Of a DNA stretch of 30,757 nucleotides, positions 14,703 to 28,284 are shown piece after piece. This DNA comes from Chloroflexota bacterium (GTDB lineage Bacteria > Chloroflexota > Limnocylindria > Limnocylindrales > CSP1-4), in NCBI GenBank assembly GCA_021786265.1, contig JAJYNP010000124.1:1-30757 (forward strand). The letters run 5' to 3'. The translations under genes were made by a program, and so were the position numbers. The notes under the pieces were generated by a model. That model made no database searches, was not told where the DNA came from, and saw only the letters and a list, made by a program, of their open reading frames with translations. The number at the start of each line of letters is the position of its first letter. The first letter of the stretch is position 1.

Positions 14703-17653
14703 GCCTCGCCGATGACGAGTGGGCCTCGGCCCACCCAGCGCTCGCCGGCGCCACACCCGAGCAGCGGCGGCATGTCGGGAAGACGCTCCTGGACCACCTC
14801 AGGCGCGAACTCGCGGTGCACGTGGACTACCTACGGCCGGAGTGGCAAGACGGCATGAAACGCCGCTCGAAGGAGCGACTCGTCCTGCCTTGGGCAATCG
14901 ACGAGGACGAGCAACTCGAGTTCGCGAAGTTCGCCTACCCGCGGGGACGCAAGAAGGCTGTTCCGGATTACGGGGGCAACGTCTACCTGAGCCCCCTGGG
15001 CGGCCTCGGCCAGTTCGTGGCCCGTCCAGGGGTGCTCGCCGACACGGGCAAGCGGCTCACAGTCGACGACCGCGAGCTCGTGATCCGCCAGCTCTGCGAG
15101 ATCCTAAGGGTCGCCGGGCTCCTGCTCGTCGTCGACGAACCCAAGGAAGCGGATGCCCTGCCCGGTTACCAGCTCGCGTCGTCGTCGATGCGCTGGCACG
15201 CGGGGGAGGGGACCGCCGCCTTCCACGACCCCATCCGCGTACCGAAAGCGCCAGAGAAGGGGCTCGGGGTCAACCCGTACTTCGTCCGGTTCTACCGCGA
15301 TGTCGCGGGCGACGGCATCGGCATCCGGGCCAAGGAGCACACCGCTCAGGTCGGATCGGAGGAGCGGGAGGAGCGCGAGGAGGCTTTCCGGGAGGCGCGC
15401 CTCCCGATCCTGTACTGCTCGCCCACGATGGAGCTCGGCGTGGACATCAGCGAGCTCAACGTCGTTGGCCTGCGCAACGTGCCGCCCACCCCGGCGAACT
15501 ACGCACAACGCTCCGGCCGGGCCGGCCGGTCGGGGCAGCCTGCCCTGGTGTTCTCCTACTGTTCCGCTGGCTCGCCGCACGACGCGTACTTCTTCCGCCG
15601 GCCGGACCGCATGGTTTCGGGCCAGGTGCGCCCGCCTCGCCTCGAGCTCGCAAACGAAGACCTCGTGCGAAGCCACGCCCACGCGATCTGGCTGCGCGCG
15701 GTCGACAAATCGCTCGGCAGATCACTCTCGGAGCTGCTCGACGTGTCGGGTGAAGAACCCACATTGGCGCTCGCCCCGGAGGTCAAGGACGCCATCAACC
15801 ACGACGGGGCCAGGGCCATCGCGCGCGTGGCAGCCGCCAACTTCCTGGCGTCGATCGACCTGTCCGAGGCCGACTGGTACACCGACCACTGGCTCGACGA
15901 GACGCTCGCCCAGGCGGCGCTGCGCTTCGACCGCGCATGCGACCGCTGGCGCGACCTGTACCGGGCCGCCCTTGAGATGCGCGCGACCCAGAACAAGGTC
16001 ATTGGCGACGCGTCACGTAGCGCGGACGACCGGGAACGTGCTCGTCGGCTTCGCGGCGAGGCCGAGAGCCAGCTCGAGATCCTTCGTGGCGAGGGCGCGG
16101 AAGCCACGATGCAGTCCGACTTCTACAGCTACCGCTACTTCGCGTCCGAGGGCTTCCTGCCGGGGTACTCGTTCCCGCGCCTGCCGCTGTCAGCCTGGAT
16201 CCCCGGGCGCGGCGGTCCGGCCAGGCGCGATGACTACCTCTCGCGACCGCGGTTCCTCGCGATCAGCGAGTTCGGCCCGCGCTCGATCGTCTATCACGAG
16301 GGCAGCCGGTATCTCATCAACCGGGTCATGCTCCCGGCGGCGCGGACCGACGACAACCGCCTGGTCCTGCACTCGGCCAAGCGATGCCCGAACTGCGCCT
16401 ATCTACATCCTGTTGAGGGAACTGGCGTCGGCATTGACGAGTGCCAGCGCTGCCACCAGCCGCTCGACGCAGCCCAGGGCAGCCTCTTCCGCCTGTCGAA
16501 TGTCGCCACCAAGCGGCGCGACCGGATCAACTCGGACGAGGAGGAGCGCACCCGCATGGGCTTCGAGGTCCGGAGCGCCGTCGCATTCGCCGGTCCGTCT
16601 GCCAGCCCGAACGTCCACCGTGCCGAGGCGAGCGACGCCGGCGGCGACATCCTTGGCCTCGAGTACGGCCCGGCGGCCACGATCTGGCGGATCAACGTGG
16701 GCTGGCGCCGACGGAAGCCGACGGCGCCGCTCGGTTTCGTGCTCGACACGGAGCGTGGCTTCTGGCAGAAGAACGACCTCGACCCTGACGACAAGGACGA
16801 CCCGATGTCGGGCAAGACCGAGCGCGTCGTGCCGTACGTCGAGGACCGGCGCAACGTCCTGCTCGTCTCGCCGATGACCGAGCTCTCGACCGAGGAGATG
16901 GCCTCGCTCGCGGCGGCGCTCAAGAACGCGATCCAGGTTGAGTTCCAGCTCGAGGACGCCGAGCTCGCCTCGGAGGCGCTGCCGTCGGACGGCAAGCGGA
17001 ACGTGATCCTGCTCTACGAGGCGGCCGAAGGCGGGGCCGGCGTCCTACGCCGTCTCGCGCGCGAACCGGGCGCGCTGCCGGCCGTGGCCCGTCAGGCGCT
17101 CGAGCTGTGCCATTTCGATCCGGTCAGTGGCGACGACCTCGGGGGCGCGCCGGGCGCGAAGGAGGCGTGCGAGGCCGCCTGCTACGACTGCCTGCTGTCG
17201 TACGGCAATCAGCGCGACCACCGTCTGCTCGACCGCAAGAAGATCGCTGGTCTCCTGTTGCGACTCGCGAGCGCCACCGTGTCGGTCTCGGACACGCCCG
17301 ATACTCCCGAAGAGCACGTGAAGAAGCTCAAGGCCCTGGCAGGCTCGGGCCTGGAGTGCAAGTGGCTCGACTTCCTCGCTGACCGCGGCCACGCCCTCCC
17401 GACCGCCGCCCAGCGGGCCATCCCGTCGATCTACGCCCGCCCCGACTTCCAGTATGGGGACAGCGTCGTCGTCTTCATCGACGGACCGATCCACGACTAC
17501 CCGAACATCGCCGAGCGCGATACCGGGATCCGCGCGGCGCTGGAGGACGCCGGCTACCTCGTGATCGCCTTCGGGATGAACGAGGCGGAGTGGCCCGCCG
17601 TTCTCGCCACGTATCCCAACGTCTTCGGCAAGCCCGTGGGCGGAGGGTCGTGA
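14666..17653 (+). CDS. DUF1998 helicase, C-terminal part (DrmB-like) with nuclease-like tail
   Basis: This is the remaining 995 codons of the broken helicase. Visible in order are helicase motifs V and VI (MELGVDISEL near 15428 and YAQRSGRAGRSGQ near 15503), a helical region, a Cys cluster CPNC ... CQRC (16386-16453), and the DUF1998 signature CEAACYDCLLSYGNQRDH (about 17167-17220). The last 90 residues (about 17390-17640) read PDFQYGDSVVVFIDGPIHD, then RDTGIRAALEDAGYLVIAF. This is the pattern of DUF559/Vsr-like nuclease folds (strand, Asp, strand, DGxxH, helix, strand). In DISARM, DUF1998 is a separate protein, DrmB, bound to DrmA; here both lie in one chain. As sequenced, no good start codon lies just after the frameshift, so this part may not be made. 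The stop overlaps the SNF2 gene start (GTGA). Confidence 0.8.
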   Translation: MLEIHYESLDELSLADDEWASAHPALAGATPEQRRHVGKTLLDHLRRELAVHVDYLRPEWQDGMKRRSKERLVLPWAIDEDEQLEFAKFAYPRGRKKAVPDYGGNVYLSPLGGLGQFVARPGVLADTGKRLTVDDRELVIRQLCEILRVAGLLLVVDEPKEADALPGYQLASSSMRWHAGEGTAAFHDPIRVPKAPEKGLGVNPYFVRFYRDVAGDGIGIRAKEHTAQVGSEEREEREEAFREARLPILYCSPTMELGVDISELNVVGLRNVPPTPANYAQRSGRAGRSGQPALVFSYCSAGSPHDAYFFRRPDRMVSGQVRPPRLELANEDLVRSHAHAIWLRAVDKSLGRSLSELLDVSGEEPTLALAPEVKDAINHDGARAIARVAAANFLASIDLSEADWYTDHWLDETLAQAALRFDRACDRWRDLYRAALEMRATQNKVIGDASRSADDRERARRLRGEAESQLEILRGEGAEATMQSDFYSYRYFASEGFLPGYSFPRLPLSAWIPGRGGPARRDDYLSRPRFLAISEFGPRSIVYHEGSRYLINRVMLPAARTDDNRLVLHSAKRCPNCAYLHPVEGTGVGIDECQRCHQPLDAAQGSLFRLSNVATKRRDRINSDEEERTRMGFEVRSAVAFAGPSASPNVHRAEASDAGGDILGLEYGPAATIWRINVGWRRRKPTAPLGFVLDTERGFWQKNDLDPDDKDDPMSGKTERVVPYVEDRRNVLLVSPMTELSTEEMASLAAALKNAIQVEFQLEDAELASEALPSDGKRNVILLYEAAEGGAGVLRRLAREPGALPAVARQALELCHFDPVSGDDLGGAPGAKEACEAACYDCLLSYGNQRDHRLLDRKKIAGLLLRLASATVSVSDTPDTPEEHVKKLKALAGSGLECKWLDFLADRGHALPTAAQRAIPSIYARPDFQYGDSVVVFIDGPIHDYPNIAERDTGIRAALEDAGYLVIAFGMNEAEWPAVLATYPNVFGKPVGGGS

Positions 17654-20508
17654 CCGCTCCCGCGACCCCCGGACGCTTCACGGCGGGCAGCCTCGTCCGT
17701 GCCCGCGGGCGCGAGTGGGTGGTCCTGCCGGAGAGCGACGACGCACTCCTCGTCCTGCGCCCGCTGGGCGGCCGCGATGATGAGGTTGCCGGCCTCGATC
17801 TCGCCTTCGAGGGCCACGACGTCCGGCCCGCAACCTTTGCACCCCCGACGACGGCGGACCTCGGCGACCACGCGTCCGCGCGCCTGCTCCACCAGGCCCT
17901 GCGGCTGTCGGTTCGCGACGGCGCGGGGCCGTTTCGAAGCTTCGCCCGGATCGCCGTGGAGCCCCGGCCGTACCAGCTCGTCCCCCTGCTCATGGCCCTG
18001 CGCCAGGAGACGATCCGACTCCTGATCGCCGACGACGTCGGCATCGGCAAGACCGTCGAGGCCCTGCTGATCGCCCGCGAACTCCAGGACCGCGGCGAGA
18101 TCGAACGCGTCGCGGTCCTCGCACCGCCGCACCTCGCCGAGCAGTGGGCGGTCGAGATGCGTGACAAGTTCCACGTCGATCCCGTCCCCGTCATGGCCTC
18201 GACTGCATCGCGGCTGGAGCGCGGCCTCCGCCTCGGCGAGTCCCTGTTCGAGCGTCACCCGTTCGTTGTGGTCAGCCTCGACTTCATCAAGAGCGACCGG
18301 CACCGTCTCGAGTTCCTGCGGACCGCACCCGAGTTCGTGATCGTGGACGAGGCACACACGTGCGTCGAGGCCGGCGGTGCGGGCTCCGGGCGCCACATGC
18401 GCGCCGACCTCGTGCGTCGGCTCGCAAGTGACAGCACGCGGCACATGGTGCTGGTGACGGCCACACCACACTCGGGCAACGAGGCGGCGTTCCGCGACCT
18501 CCTGGGCTACCTCGACCCCTGGTTCGATACGCTCCCCGAGGACCTCGCCGGCGAGCCCAACCGGCTCGCGCGCGAGCGCCTCGCCCGGCACCTCGTCCAG
18601 CGCCGCCGCGGCGACATCACGAAGATGCTCGAGGACACGCCGTTCCCGGAGCGCCTCGTCCGCGACGAGACCTACACCCTGACTGCCGAATACGGGAAGT
18701 TCATCGACCGGGTCATTGCATACGCCCGCGAGGTCGTGCGCGACCCGGCGGATAACGCCCGCCGCCAGCGCGTCCGGTGGTGGTCCGTCCTCGCGCTCCT
18801 GCGCTCAATCAGCTCGAGTCCGGCTGCCGCGGCCGCGACCTTGCGCGAACGGAGCCGTACCGCAGAGGCCGCCACGAGCGCCGAGGCCGACGCGATCGGC
18901 CGACGGGCCATCCTCGACCAGGAGGACGAGAGCCTCGAGGGCGAGGACATCACTCCTGGCGCCGATCCAACGCCGGCCGGTGATACTCCCGTGGAATCCA
19001 CCCAGCGCCGCCTCCGCGACCTCGCCCGTGCCGCGGAGGCGCTCGCCGGCAAGGAGGACGCCAAGCTCGCCAAGGCCACGGCGATCGTGAAGGAGCTCCT
19101 TGCGGACGGCAGCTCGCCGATCGTCTTCTGCCGCTTCGTAGCGACCGCGGAGTACCTCGGTGAGGCCCTGCGCAAGGCGCTGCCGAAGGACGTCACGGTG
19201 GAGGTTGTGACCGGTACGCTCGCCGCCGACGACCGCAAGGCGCGCGTCGACACCCTGCGCGATTACCCCAAGCGCGTGCTCGTCGCCACCGACTGCCTGT
19301 CCGAGGGCATCAACCTCCAGGACCTGTTCGACGCGGTCGTCCACTACGACCTCGCCTGGAACCCGACCCGCCACGAGCAGCGCGAGGGCCGCGTCGACCG
19401 CTACGGCCAGCGGCGCCCGAAGGTCAAGGTCGTCACCCTCTATGGCTCCAACAACGCCGTGGACGGAATCGTCCTCTCGGTCCTGCTCCGCAAGCACAAG
19501 CAGATCCAGGGAACCCTCGGCATCAGCGTGCCGGTCCCGGTGAACAGCAATGCCGTGCTGGAGGCGATCCTCGAAGGAATCCTGCTGCGCGGCGGCAGCG
19601 ACGAACGGAGCGCCGGCCAGCTCGCCTTCTGGGAGCGCGAGGTCATCGAGCCGCAACGTGGCGCCTTCTTCGCCGAGTGGGAGCAGGCCGCCACGCGCGA
19701 GAAGGCGTCGCGGTCGCTGTTCGCGCAGCACGCCTTCCCGCTCGACCAGGTCGTCCGCGCGCGGGACGCCGCCCGAGCCGCGGTCGGGGCTGCCATCGAC
19801 GTCCGCCGGTTCACGCTCGACGCCCTCGGGGTGAACGGAGCGACCGCCACAGAGCTGCCGGACGGCGCCGTCGACATCGAGGCGCGGGAGGTCCCACGTG
19901 CCGTGCGCGACATCGCCGCGATCGACGCCGACCGTATGCGGATCCGCTTCGTGCCACCGGCCGGGGAGGACCGCCTCATCGGACGGACGCACCCGATCGT
20001 GGACGGCCTCGCAACGCACCTGATCGATACCGCCCTGGACCCCTTGAGCCCGTCGGTCGCCCGGCGTGCCGGCGTGATCCGCACGGCCGGCGTCAGCACA
20101 CGGACGACCGCGCTCCTCGTCCGTTTCCGCTACGACCTGCGGACCCGGACGCGCCAGGGCGAGGGGAACGCCCTCGCGGAAGAGGTCCGGGTTCTCGCCT
20201 TCACGGGCCCCCCGGACGCGGCAGCCTGGCTGGCCGATGCCGACGAGGCGGACCGCCTGCTGGATCTCTTCCCAGCCGGCAACGTCCTCCCCGAGCAAGC
20301 CATCGCCGCCCTGGATCGTGTCGTCGACGGGCTCGATGACCTGCGCCCCGCCATCGAGCGCGTGGCCGCCGCCCGGGCTGCCGACCTCATGGCCGAGCAC
20401 GAGCGTGTCCGCGATGTCGTCTCCCTGCGCGGCAGGACCACGGTCACACCGCAGCTGCCGGTCGACATCCTCGGCATCTACGTCTTCCTGCCGGCACCGA
20501 TGGCCTAA
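17650..20508 (+). CDS. SNF2/RapA-type helicase, DrmD-like
   Basis: The 952-aa protein is an SNF2-family DNA translocase. An N-terminal small beta domain (about 5-50, SLVRARGREWVVL) precedes the motor. Visible motifs are Walker A DDVGIGKT (128-135), APPHLAEQW, DEAH (about 233), LVTATPHSGN and, in lobe 2, VLVATDCLSEGINLQ and HEQREGRVDRYGQ (about 575). The C-terminal 300 residues are mostly helical and acidic and not assigned. The length and the split between lobes match DrmD of class 1 DISARM. GTG 17650 was chosen because GGAGGG lies just upstream and it overlaps the helicase stop by four bases. An earlier start in the same frame would overlap the helicase by 64 bases. All ATPase residues look intact. 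It probably moves along DNA and works with the DUF1998 helicase and the methyltransferase. Confidence 0.9.
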   Translation: MTAPATPGRFTAGSLVRARGREWVVLPESDDALLVLRPLGGRDDEVAGLDLAFEGHDVRPATFAPPTTADLGDHASARLLHQALRLSVRDGAGPFRSFARIAVEPRPYQLVPLLMALRQETIRLLIADDVGIGKTVEALLIARELQDRGEIERVAVLAPPHLAEQWAVEMRDKFHVDPVPVMASTASRLERGLRLGESLFERHPFVVVSLDFIKSDRHRLEFLRTAPEFVIVDEAHTCVEAGGAGSGRHMRADLVRRLASDSTRHMVLVTATPHSGNEAAFRDLLGYLDPWFDTLPEDLAGEPNRLARERLARHLVQRRRGDITKMLEDTPFPERLVRDETYTLTAEYGKFIDRVIAYAREVVRDPADNARRQRVRWWSVLALLRSISSSPAAAAATLRERSRTAEAATSAEADAIGRRAILDQEDESLEGEDITPGADPTPAGDTPVESTQRRLRDLARAAEALAGKEDAKLAKATAIVKELLADGSSPIVFCRFVATAEYLGEALRKALPKDVTVEVVTGTLAADDRKARVDTLRDYPKRVLVATDCLSEGINLQDLFDAVVHYDLAWNPTRHEQREGRVDRYGQRRPKVKVVTLYGSNNAVDGIVLSVLLRKHKQIQGTLGISVPVPVNSNAVLEAILEGILLRGGSDERSAGQLAFWEREVIEPQRGAFFAEWEQAATREKASRSLFAQHAFPLDQVVRARDAARAAVGAAIDVRRFTLDALGVNGATATELPDGAVDIEAREVPRAVRDIAAIDADRMRIRFVPPAGEDRLIGRTHPIVDGLATHLIDTALDPLSPSVARRAGVIRTAGVSTRTTALLVRFRYDLRTRTRQGEGNALAEEVRVLAFTGPPDAAAWLADADEADRLLDLFPAGNVLPEQAIAALDRVVDGLDDLRPAIERVAAARAADLMAEHERVRDVVSLRGRTTVTPQLPVDILGIYVFLPAPMA

Positions 20509-20510
20509 CG

Positions 20511-24878
<4,368 letters not shown>

Positions 24879-25019
24879 GGCCGGCGAGCCCAGACTGACC
24901 GCGTGGACGATCGGGCCCGGCGAACCACACCTGCGAGCGCGCCAGCGAGAAGCGGATCGCGTTCGCTCTCGGCCTCCTCGAGTTCCATCGTTGACCGAGC
25001 AAACCCAACGGAGTCGCAG

Positions 25020-28000
25020 GTGAAAGCCGATACCGTCGACCTTTCGGCCATCTTCGGGAAGCCCGTCCACTATGTTGTGCCGCTGTACCAGCGGCCGTAC
25101 GTTTGGACCCGAGACCTCCAGTGGGAACCCCTCTGGCAGGACGTTCGCGAGGTCGCTGACCGGCAGCTGGACGACACGCCTGCGAACGACGCGATCCCGC
25201 ACTTCCTGGGCGCCGTCGTGCTCGAGCAGGCCCTCGTTGGCAGCGGGATGATCGACGCCCGCTCCGTCATCGACGGCCAGCAGCGCCTCACGACGCTCCA
25301 GCTCCTCATCGCCGCGGGCCGGTCGCTCGCGGTGGAGCGCGGGCTCGACGGGCCGCGGCAGATGTTCGAGAAGCTCTTGTTCAACGAGAGCTTCCTGGTG
25401 AAGCGCGACGGCGACCAGTTCAAGGTCCTCCCAACGCAGCGGGACCAGCCCGCGTTTCAGGAGGCCATCGGCGATGGCGTAGTGGCCTCGAGCGGGAGCC
25501 ACCGGATGCACGAGGCGTACAGGTTCTTCCGCAGCTCCATCCTCGACTGGGCGGGTGAGGGGGGCGACCCAGGGGTTTTCGGTAGGCGTCTTGAGGGCCT
25601 CAGTACGGCCGTCTGGAAGCGCCTGGTCGTCGTGACGATCGACTTGGATCCCGGCGACAACGCGCAGATCATCTTCGAGACACTGAACGCTCGCGGGACA
25701 CCGCTCCTCGCGGCTGATCTGGTCAAGAACCACCTATTCCAGACGGCGACCATCCAGGGCACCAACGTCGACGCGCTGTACGAGCAGCACTGGAAGGTGC
25801 TTGACACGGACTGGTGGCGCGAGGAGATCCAGCAGGGCCGGCTGAAGCGCCCGCGCTTGGACACGTTCATCAACCACTGGCTCGCGATGGTGGGTGACCG
25901 CGAGGTTGTTTCGCACCAGCTCTTCCCGGAGTTCAAGCGGTACCTCGCGACCGGACACAAGCTTGCGGCCGACGTGTTGGCGGACCTCGAGCGGTACGGC
26001 CGTGTGTACGAGACGTTTGAGAAGGAGCCTGGCTCCAGTGAGCTCGGGCAGTTCCTCTACAGGCTGAACACGCTCGAGGTCACCACGGCCTATCCGGCCC
26101 TGCTATGGCTCCTGGGGCCCGAGGGCCTGACGGATCCGGCCGAGCGCCGCATCGCGCTGCGGGCGATTGAGAGCTGGCTGGTACGGCGGATGCTCGCCCG
26201 CCAGACCACGAAGAACTACAACGTGGTGTTCCTCGCCTTGCTGAAGCGGGTGCGCGACGCCGCGAAGGAGCGCGGCAGGACCGCCCTCGGGCAGGATGTC
26301 GTGGACTTCCTCGCCCGCCTGACCGGAGAGAGCCAGTTCTGGCCCCGGGCAGCAGAGGTTTCGGCATCGCTCCGGACCCTGCCCGCCTACACCGTGCTCC
26401 CACGCGGCCGCCTCCGGATGGTGCTCGAGGCGCTTGAGCAGGCGATGTACACGACATTCTCGGAAAAGGTCGTGCTGCCCACCGATCTCACGATCGAGCA
26501 CGTCCTGCCGCAGGAGTGGTCCGCCAACTGGCCGCTGCCGGAGGGAGCGGACCAGTTCCAAGGGCGCCTCGACCGCGACGCGGCGAAGCACCGGCTTGGG
26601 AACCTCACGCTGATTACAGGCAAGCTCAACTCGTCGGCATCGAACGCTGGCTGGATCGCGAAGCGCGCTTCGCTGCGTGAGCTGAGCGTCATGCGGATCT
26701 CGACCGACATCCGCAACGCGGAGACCTGGAACGAGGCGGCGATCGCCGAGCGCGGCGAGCGGCTGGCTGCCGTCGCCGTGGGCCTCTGGCAGCGGCCGGA
26801 CGACGAGGCGCAAGCTTCCGCGGCCACCGAGGTCACTCCCGGCGACTCGGCGCCGGGCTCGTCGCTCGAAGGCCCGCCGGACTCGGAAGACCCCGCTGCG
26901 TTCGCATCGCCGCTGGCCATCGCCGACGAGATCGGGGTGGGCGGGGAGCTCCGCCGTATCATCGAGGTCACGCGGGAGCTCGGCCTCTACCCGCGACCGG
27001 ACCGCAATAGCGTGATGGTCAGCCCGCCAGCGGACAAGCGTGTGTACCTCTTCACCGTGTGGCCGCAGTGGGCCGAGGGCGGCTCGTTCAAGCTGTGGAA
27101 GTCGCCGGCGGCCTTCGCCAAGTGGCTGCCGGGCGTGACGCTGGAAGCGGTGCACGCCGCGCTCGGGCGGTCGGAGGACCCCGGCGTCCTACTCGCCCAC
27201 GACACGGAGGGCCTGCTCGAGGCCCTGCGGCGGCTCCTGCCGGCTGGAGCCCTCGGCCAGAGCGCCAAGGAGCGCCGCGACGCCCTCGGGCGGCTCGGTA
27301 TCGAGAGGCTTGATCGGATTCCGGACGACGTGCTCCGACTGGTCGAGCTTCGGGCAGGCGGCGCGCCCGAGCCAGCGCTCCGATTCGCAGGCGGCGCGCT
27401 CGGCTTTGATGGCGCCTTCCTTCGCGCTCAGCAGAGCAAAGGGGACCCCTGGTACTTCCAGGTGCGGCACCCGAGGTTTTCGCAGGTCGTTGCCTACGCC
27501 CACCCTCGTCCAGGGGAGGTCAGGATCGAGTACCGGTTGCCCGAGGCCCACGACACCTACGGCATCGCGACTGCCCGCGACAACTTCTACGGGGTCGTGA
27601 TGACCGCGAGGGATGGCGAGGGCCTCGAGATCGCCCTGCGGCTCCTCGGCGATGCGCTCGACCGCGTCGAGACAGTCCCGCAGAAGACGTCGACTCGCGG
27701 CCCGATCGACGAGTCCGATCTGTTCGCGGCCCTCGGGACCGCATGCTCGGCTGAGGGTGTCGCCGCGATCCGAGTCCTGTTCGACTGGGTCGGCCGGCAT
27801 GGTGGGAGCTTCGCGTGGGGCTTTGGGGACCAGTACCCCAGTACGACGGCATGGTTCAACGTCGAGGGTCAGTGGGTCGCGGTCTGGTCGTGCTACGCGC
27901 GGTCGACAAACCCGACTTGGGACGTGAACTTCGAGTACCTCCGTCGCAAAGGGGTGAGTACTGAGCGAATGGCAGGCCTTGCCGGCTCGCTGCGGCAGCT

Positions 28001-28145
28001 CGAAGGCGTCACCCCGCGCCTCGCGGGGCTCGAGGAGAGGGACTACCTTCGGCGGCCATCGCTTTCAATCGACGGGGTCGTAGCGAATCCCGGGGCCGTG
28101 CAGCGCATCCTCTCGGCGCTGTCCGAGCTGGTGGATGAGGCGTAG
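25020..28145 (+). CDS. DUF262/DUF1524 protein, GmrSD-like endonuclease with long C-terminal extension
   Basis: The N-terminal DUF262 domain shows VPLYQRPYVW (about 20-29) and DGQQRLTTLQ (about 84-93), the ParB-like NTP-binding/nuclease fold of GmrS. The DUF1524 HNH-type domain shows IEHVLPQ (about 491-497), LGNLTLI (about 526) and a trailing SNAGWI segment, as in GmrD. GmrSD enzymes are type IV restriction systems using NTP hydrolysis to cut modified phage DNA. BrxU is a single-chain homologue linked to BREX. This protein has about 1041 aa, so about 400 residues follow, including a region near 640-720 (RRIIEVTRELGLYPRPD) and one near 895-960 that I do not recognise. I chose GTG 25020 (GGAG six bases upstream, directly before DUF262). 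The in-frame GTG at 24903 adds only low-complexity residues. It lies 141 bases after the methyltransferase on the same strand. Confidence 0.85.
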   Translation: MKADTVDLSAIFGKPVHYVVPLYQRPYVWTRDLQWEPLWQDVREVADRQLDDTPANDAIPHFLGAVVLEQALVGSGMIDARSVIDGQQRLTTLQLLIAAGRSLAVERGLDGPRQMFEKLLFNESFLVKRDGDQFKVLPTQRDQPAFQEAIGDGVVASSGSHRMHEAYRFFRSSILDWAGEGGDPGVFGRRLEGLSTAVWKRLVVVTIDLDPGDNAQIIFETLNARGTPLLAADLVKNHLFQTATIQGTNVDALYEQHWKVLDTDWWREEIQQGRLKRPRLDTFINHWLAMVGDREVVSHQLFPEFKRYLATGHKLAADVLADLERYGRVYETFEKEPGSSELGQFLYRLNTLEVTTAYPALLWLLGPEGLTDPAERRIALRAIESWLVRRMLARQTTKNYNVVFLALLKRVRDAAKERGRTALGQDVVDFLARLTGESQFWPRAAEVSASLRTLPAYTVLPRGRLRMVLEALEQAMYTTFSEKVVLPTDLTIEHVLPQEWSANWPLPEGADQFQGRLDRDAAKHRLGNLTLITGKLNSSASNAGWIAKRASLRELSVMRISTDIRNAETWNEAAIAERGERLAAVAVGLWQRPDDEAQASAATEVTPGDSAPGSSLEGPPDSEDPAAFASPLAIADEIGVGGELRRIIEVTRELGLYPRPDRNSVMVSPPADKRVYLFTVWPQWAEGGSFKLWKSPAAFAKWLPGVTLEAVHAALGRSEDPGVLLAHDTEGLLEALRRLLPAGALGQSAKERRDALGRLGIERLDRIPDDVLRLVELRAGGAPEPALRFAGGALGFDGAFLRAQQSKGDPWYFQVRHPRFSQVVAYAHPRPGEVRIEYRLPEAHDTYGIATARDNFYGVVMTARDGEGLEIALRLLGDALDRVETVPQKTSTRGPIDESDLFAALGTACSAEGVAAIRVLFDWVGRHGGSFAWGFGDQYPSTTAWFNVEGQWVAVWSCYARSTNPTWDVNFEYLRRKGVSTERMAGLAGSLRQLEGVTPRLAGLEERDYLRRPSLSIDGVVANPGAVQRILSALSELVDEA

Positions 28146-28182
28146 GCGAGGCTGCCCCAAGAAGGTCGACCGGTTCGCCTAC
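28142..28182. terminator. Inverted repeat at the end of the DUF262 gene
   Basis: GTAGGCGA (28142-28149), which includes the stop codon of the DUF262 gene, pairs perfectly with TCGCCTAC (28175-28182). The gap between two convergent genes is the expected place for a terminator. The loop is 25 bases and there is no T-run, so an intrinsic terminator is only weakly supported. Confidence 0.3.
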
Positions 28183-28284
28183 CACGTGCGTGGCGCTTCA
28201 TGCCTCGCCGGGGTGTGCGGCATCGGCGATCAAACGTCGGTGGGCGTCTACTCTCCATCCTGAATGAGCCACGCCTCAGATGGA

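Noticed and set aside
14719..16877. Long Arg/Ser/Thr-rich reading frames in other frames of the helicase gene
   Set aside because: Composition is typical of out-of-frame high-GC sequence, and the DUF1998 helicase motifs lie in the accepted frame.
18805..20400. 531-codon minus-strand reading frame
   Set aside because: It has no motifs and is complementary to the SNF2 helicase, whose motifs are intact.
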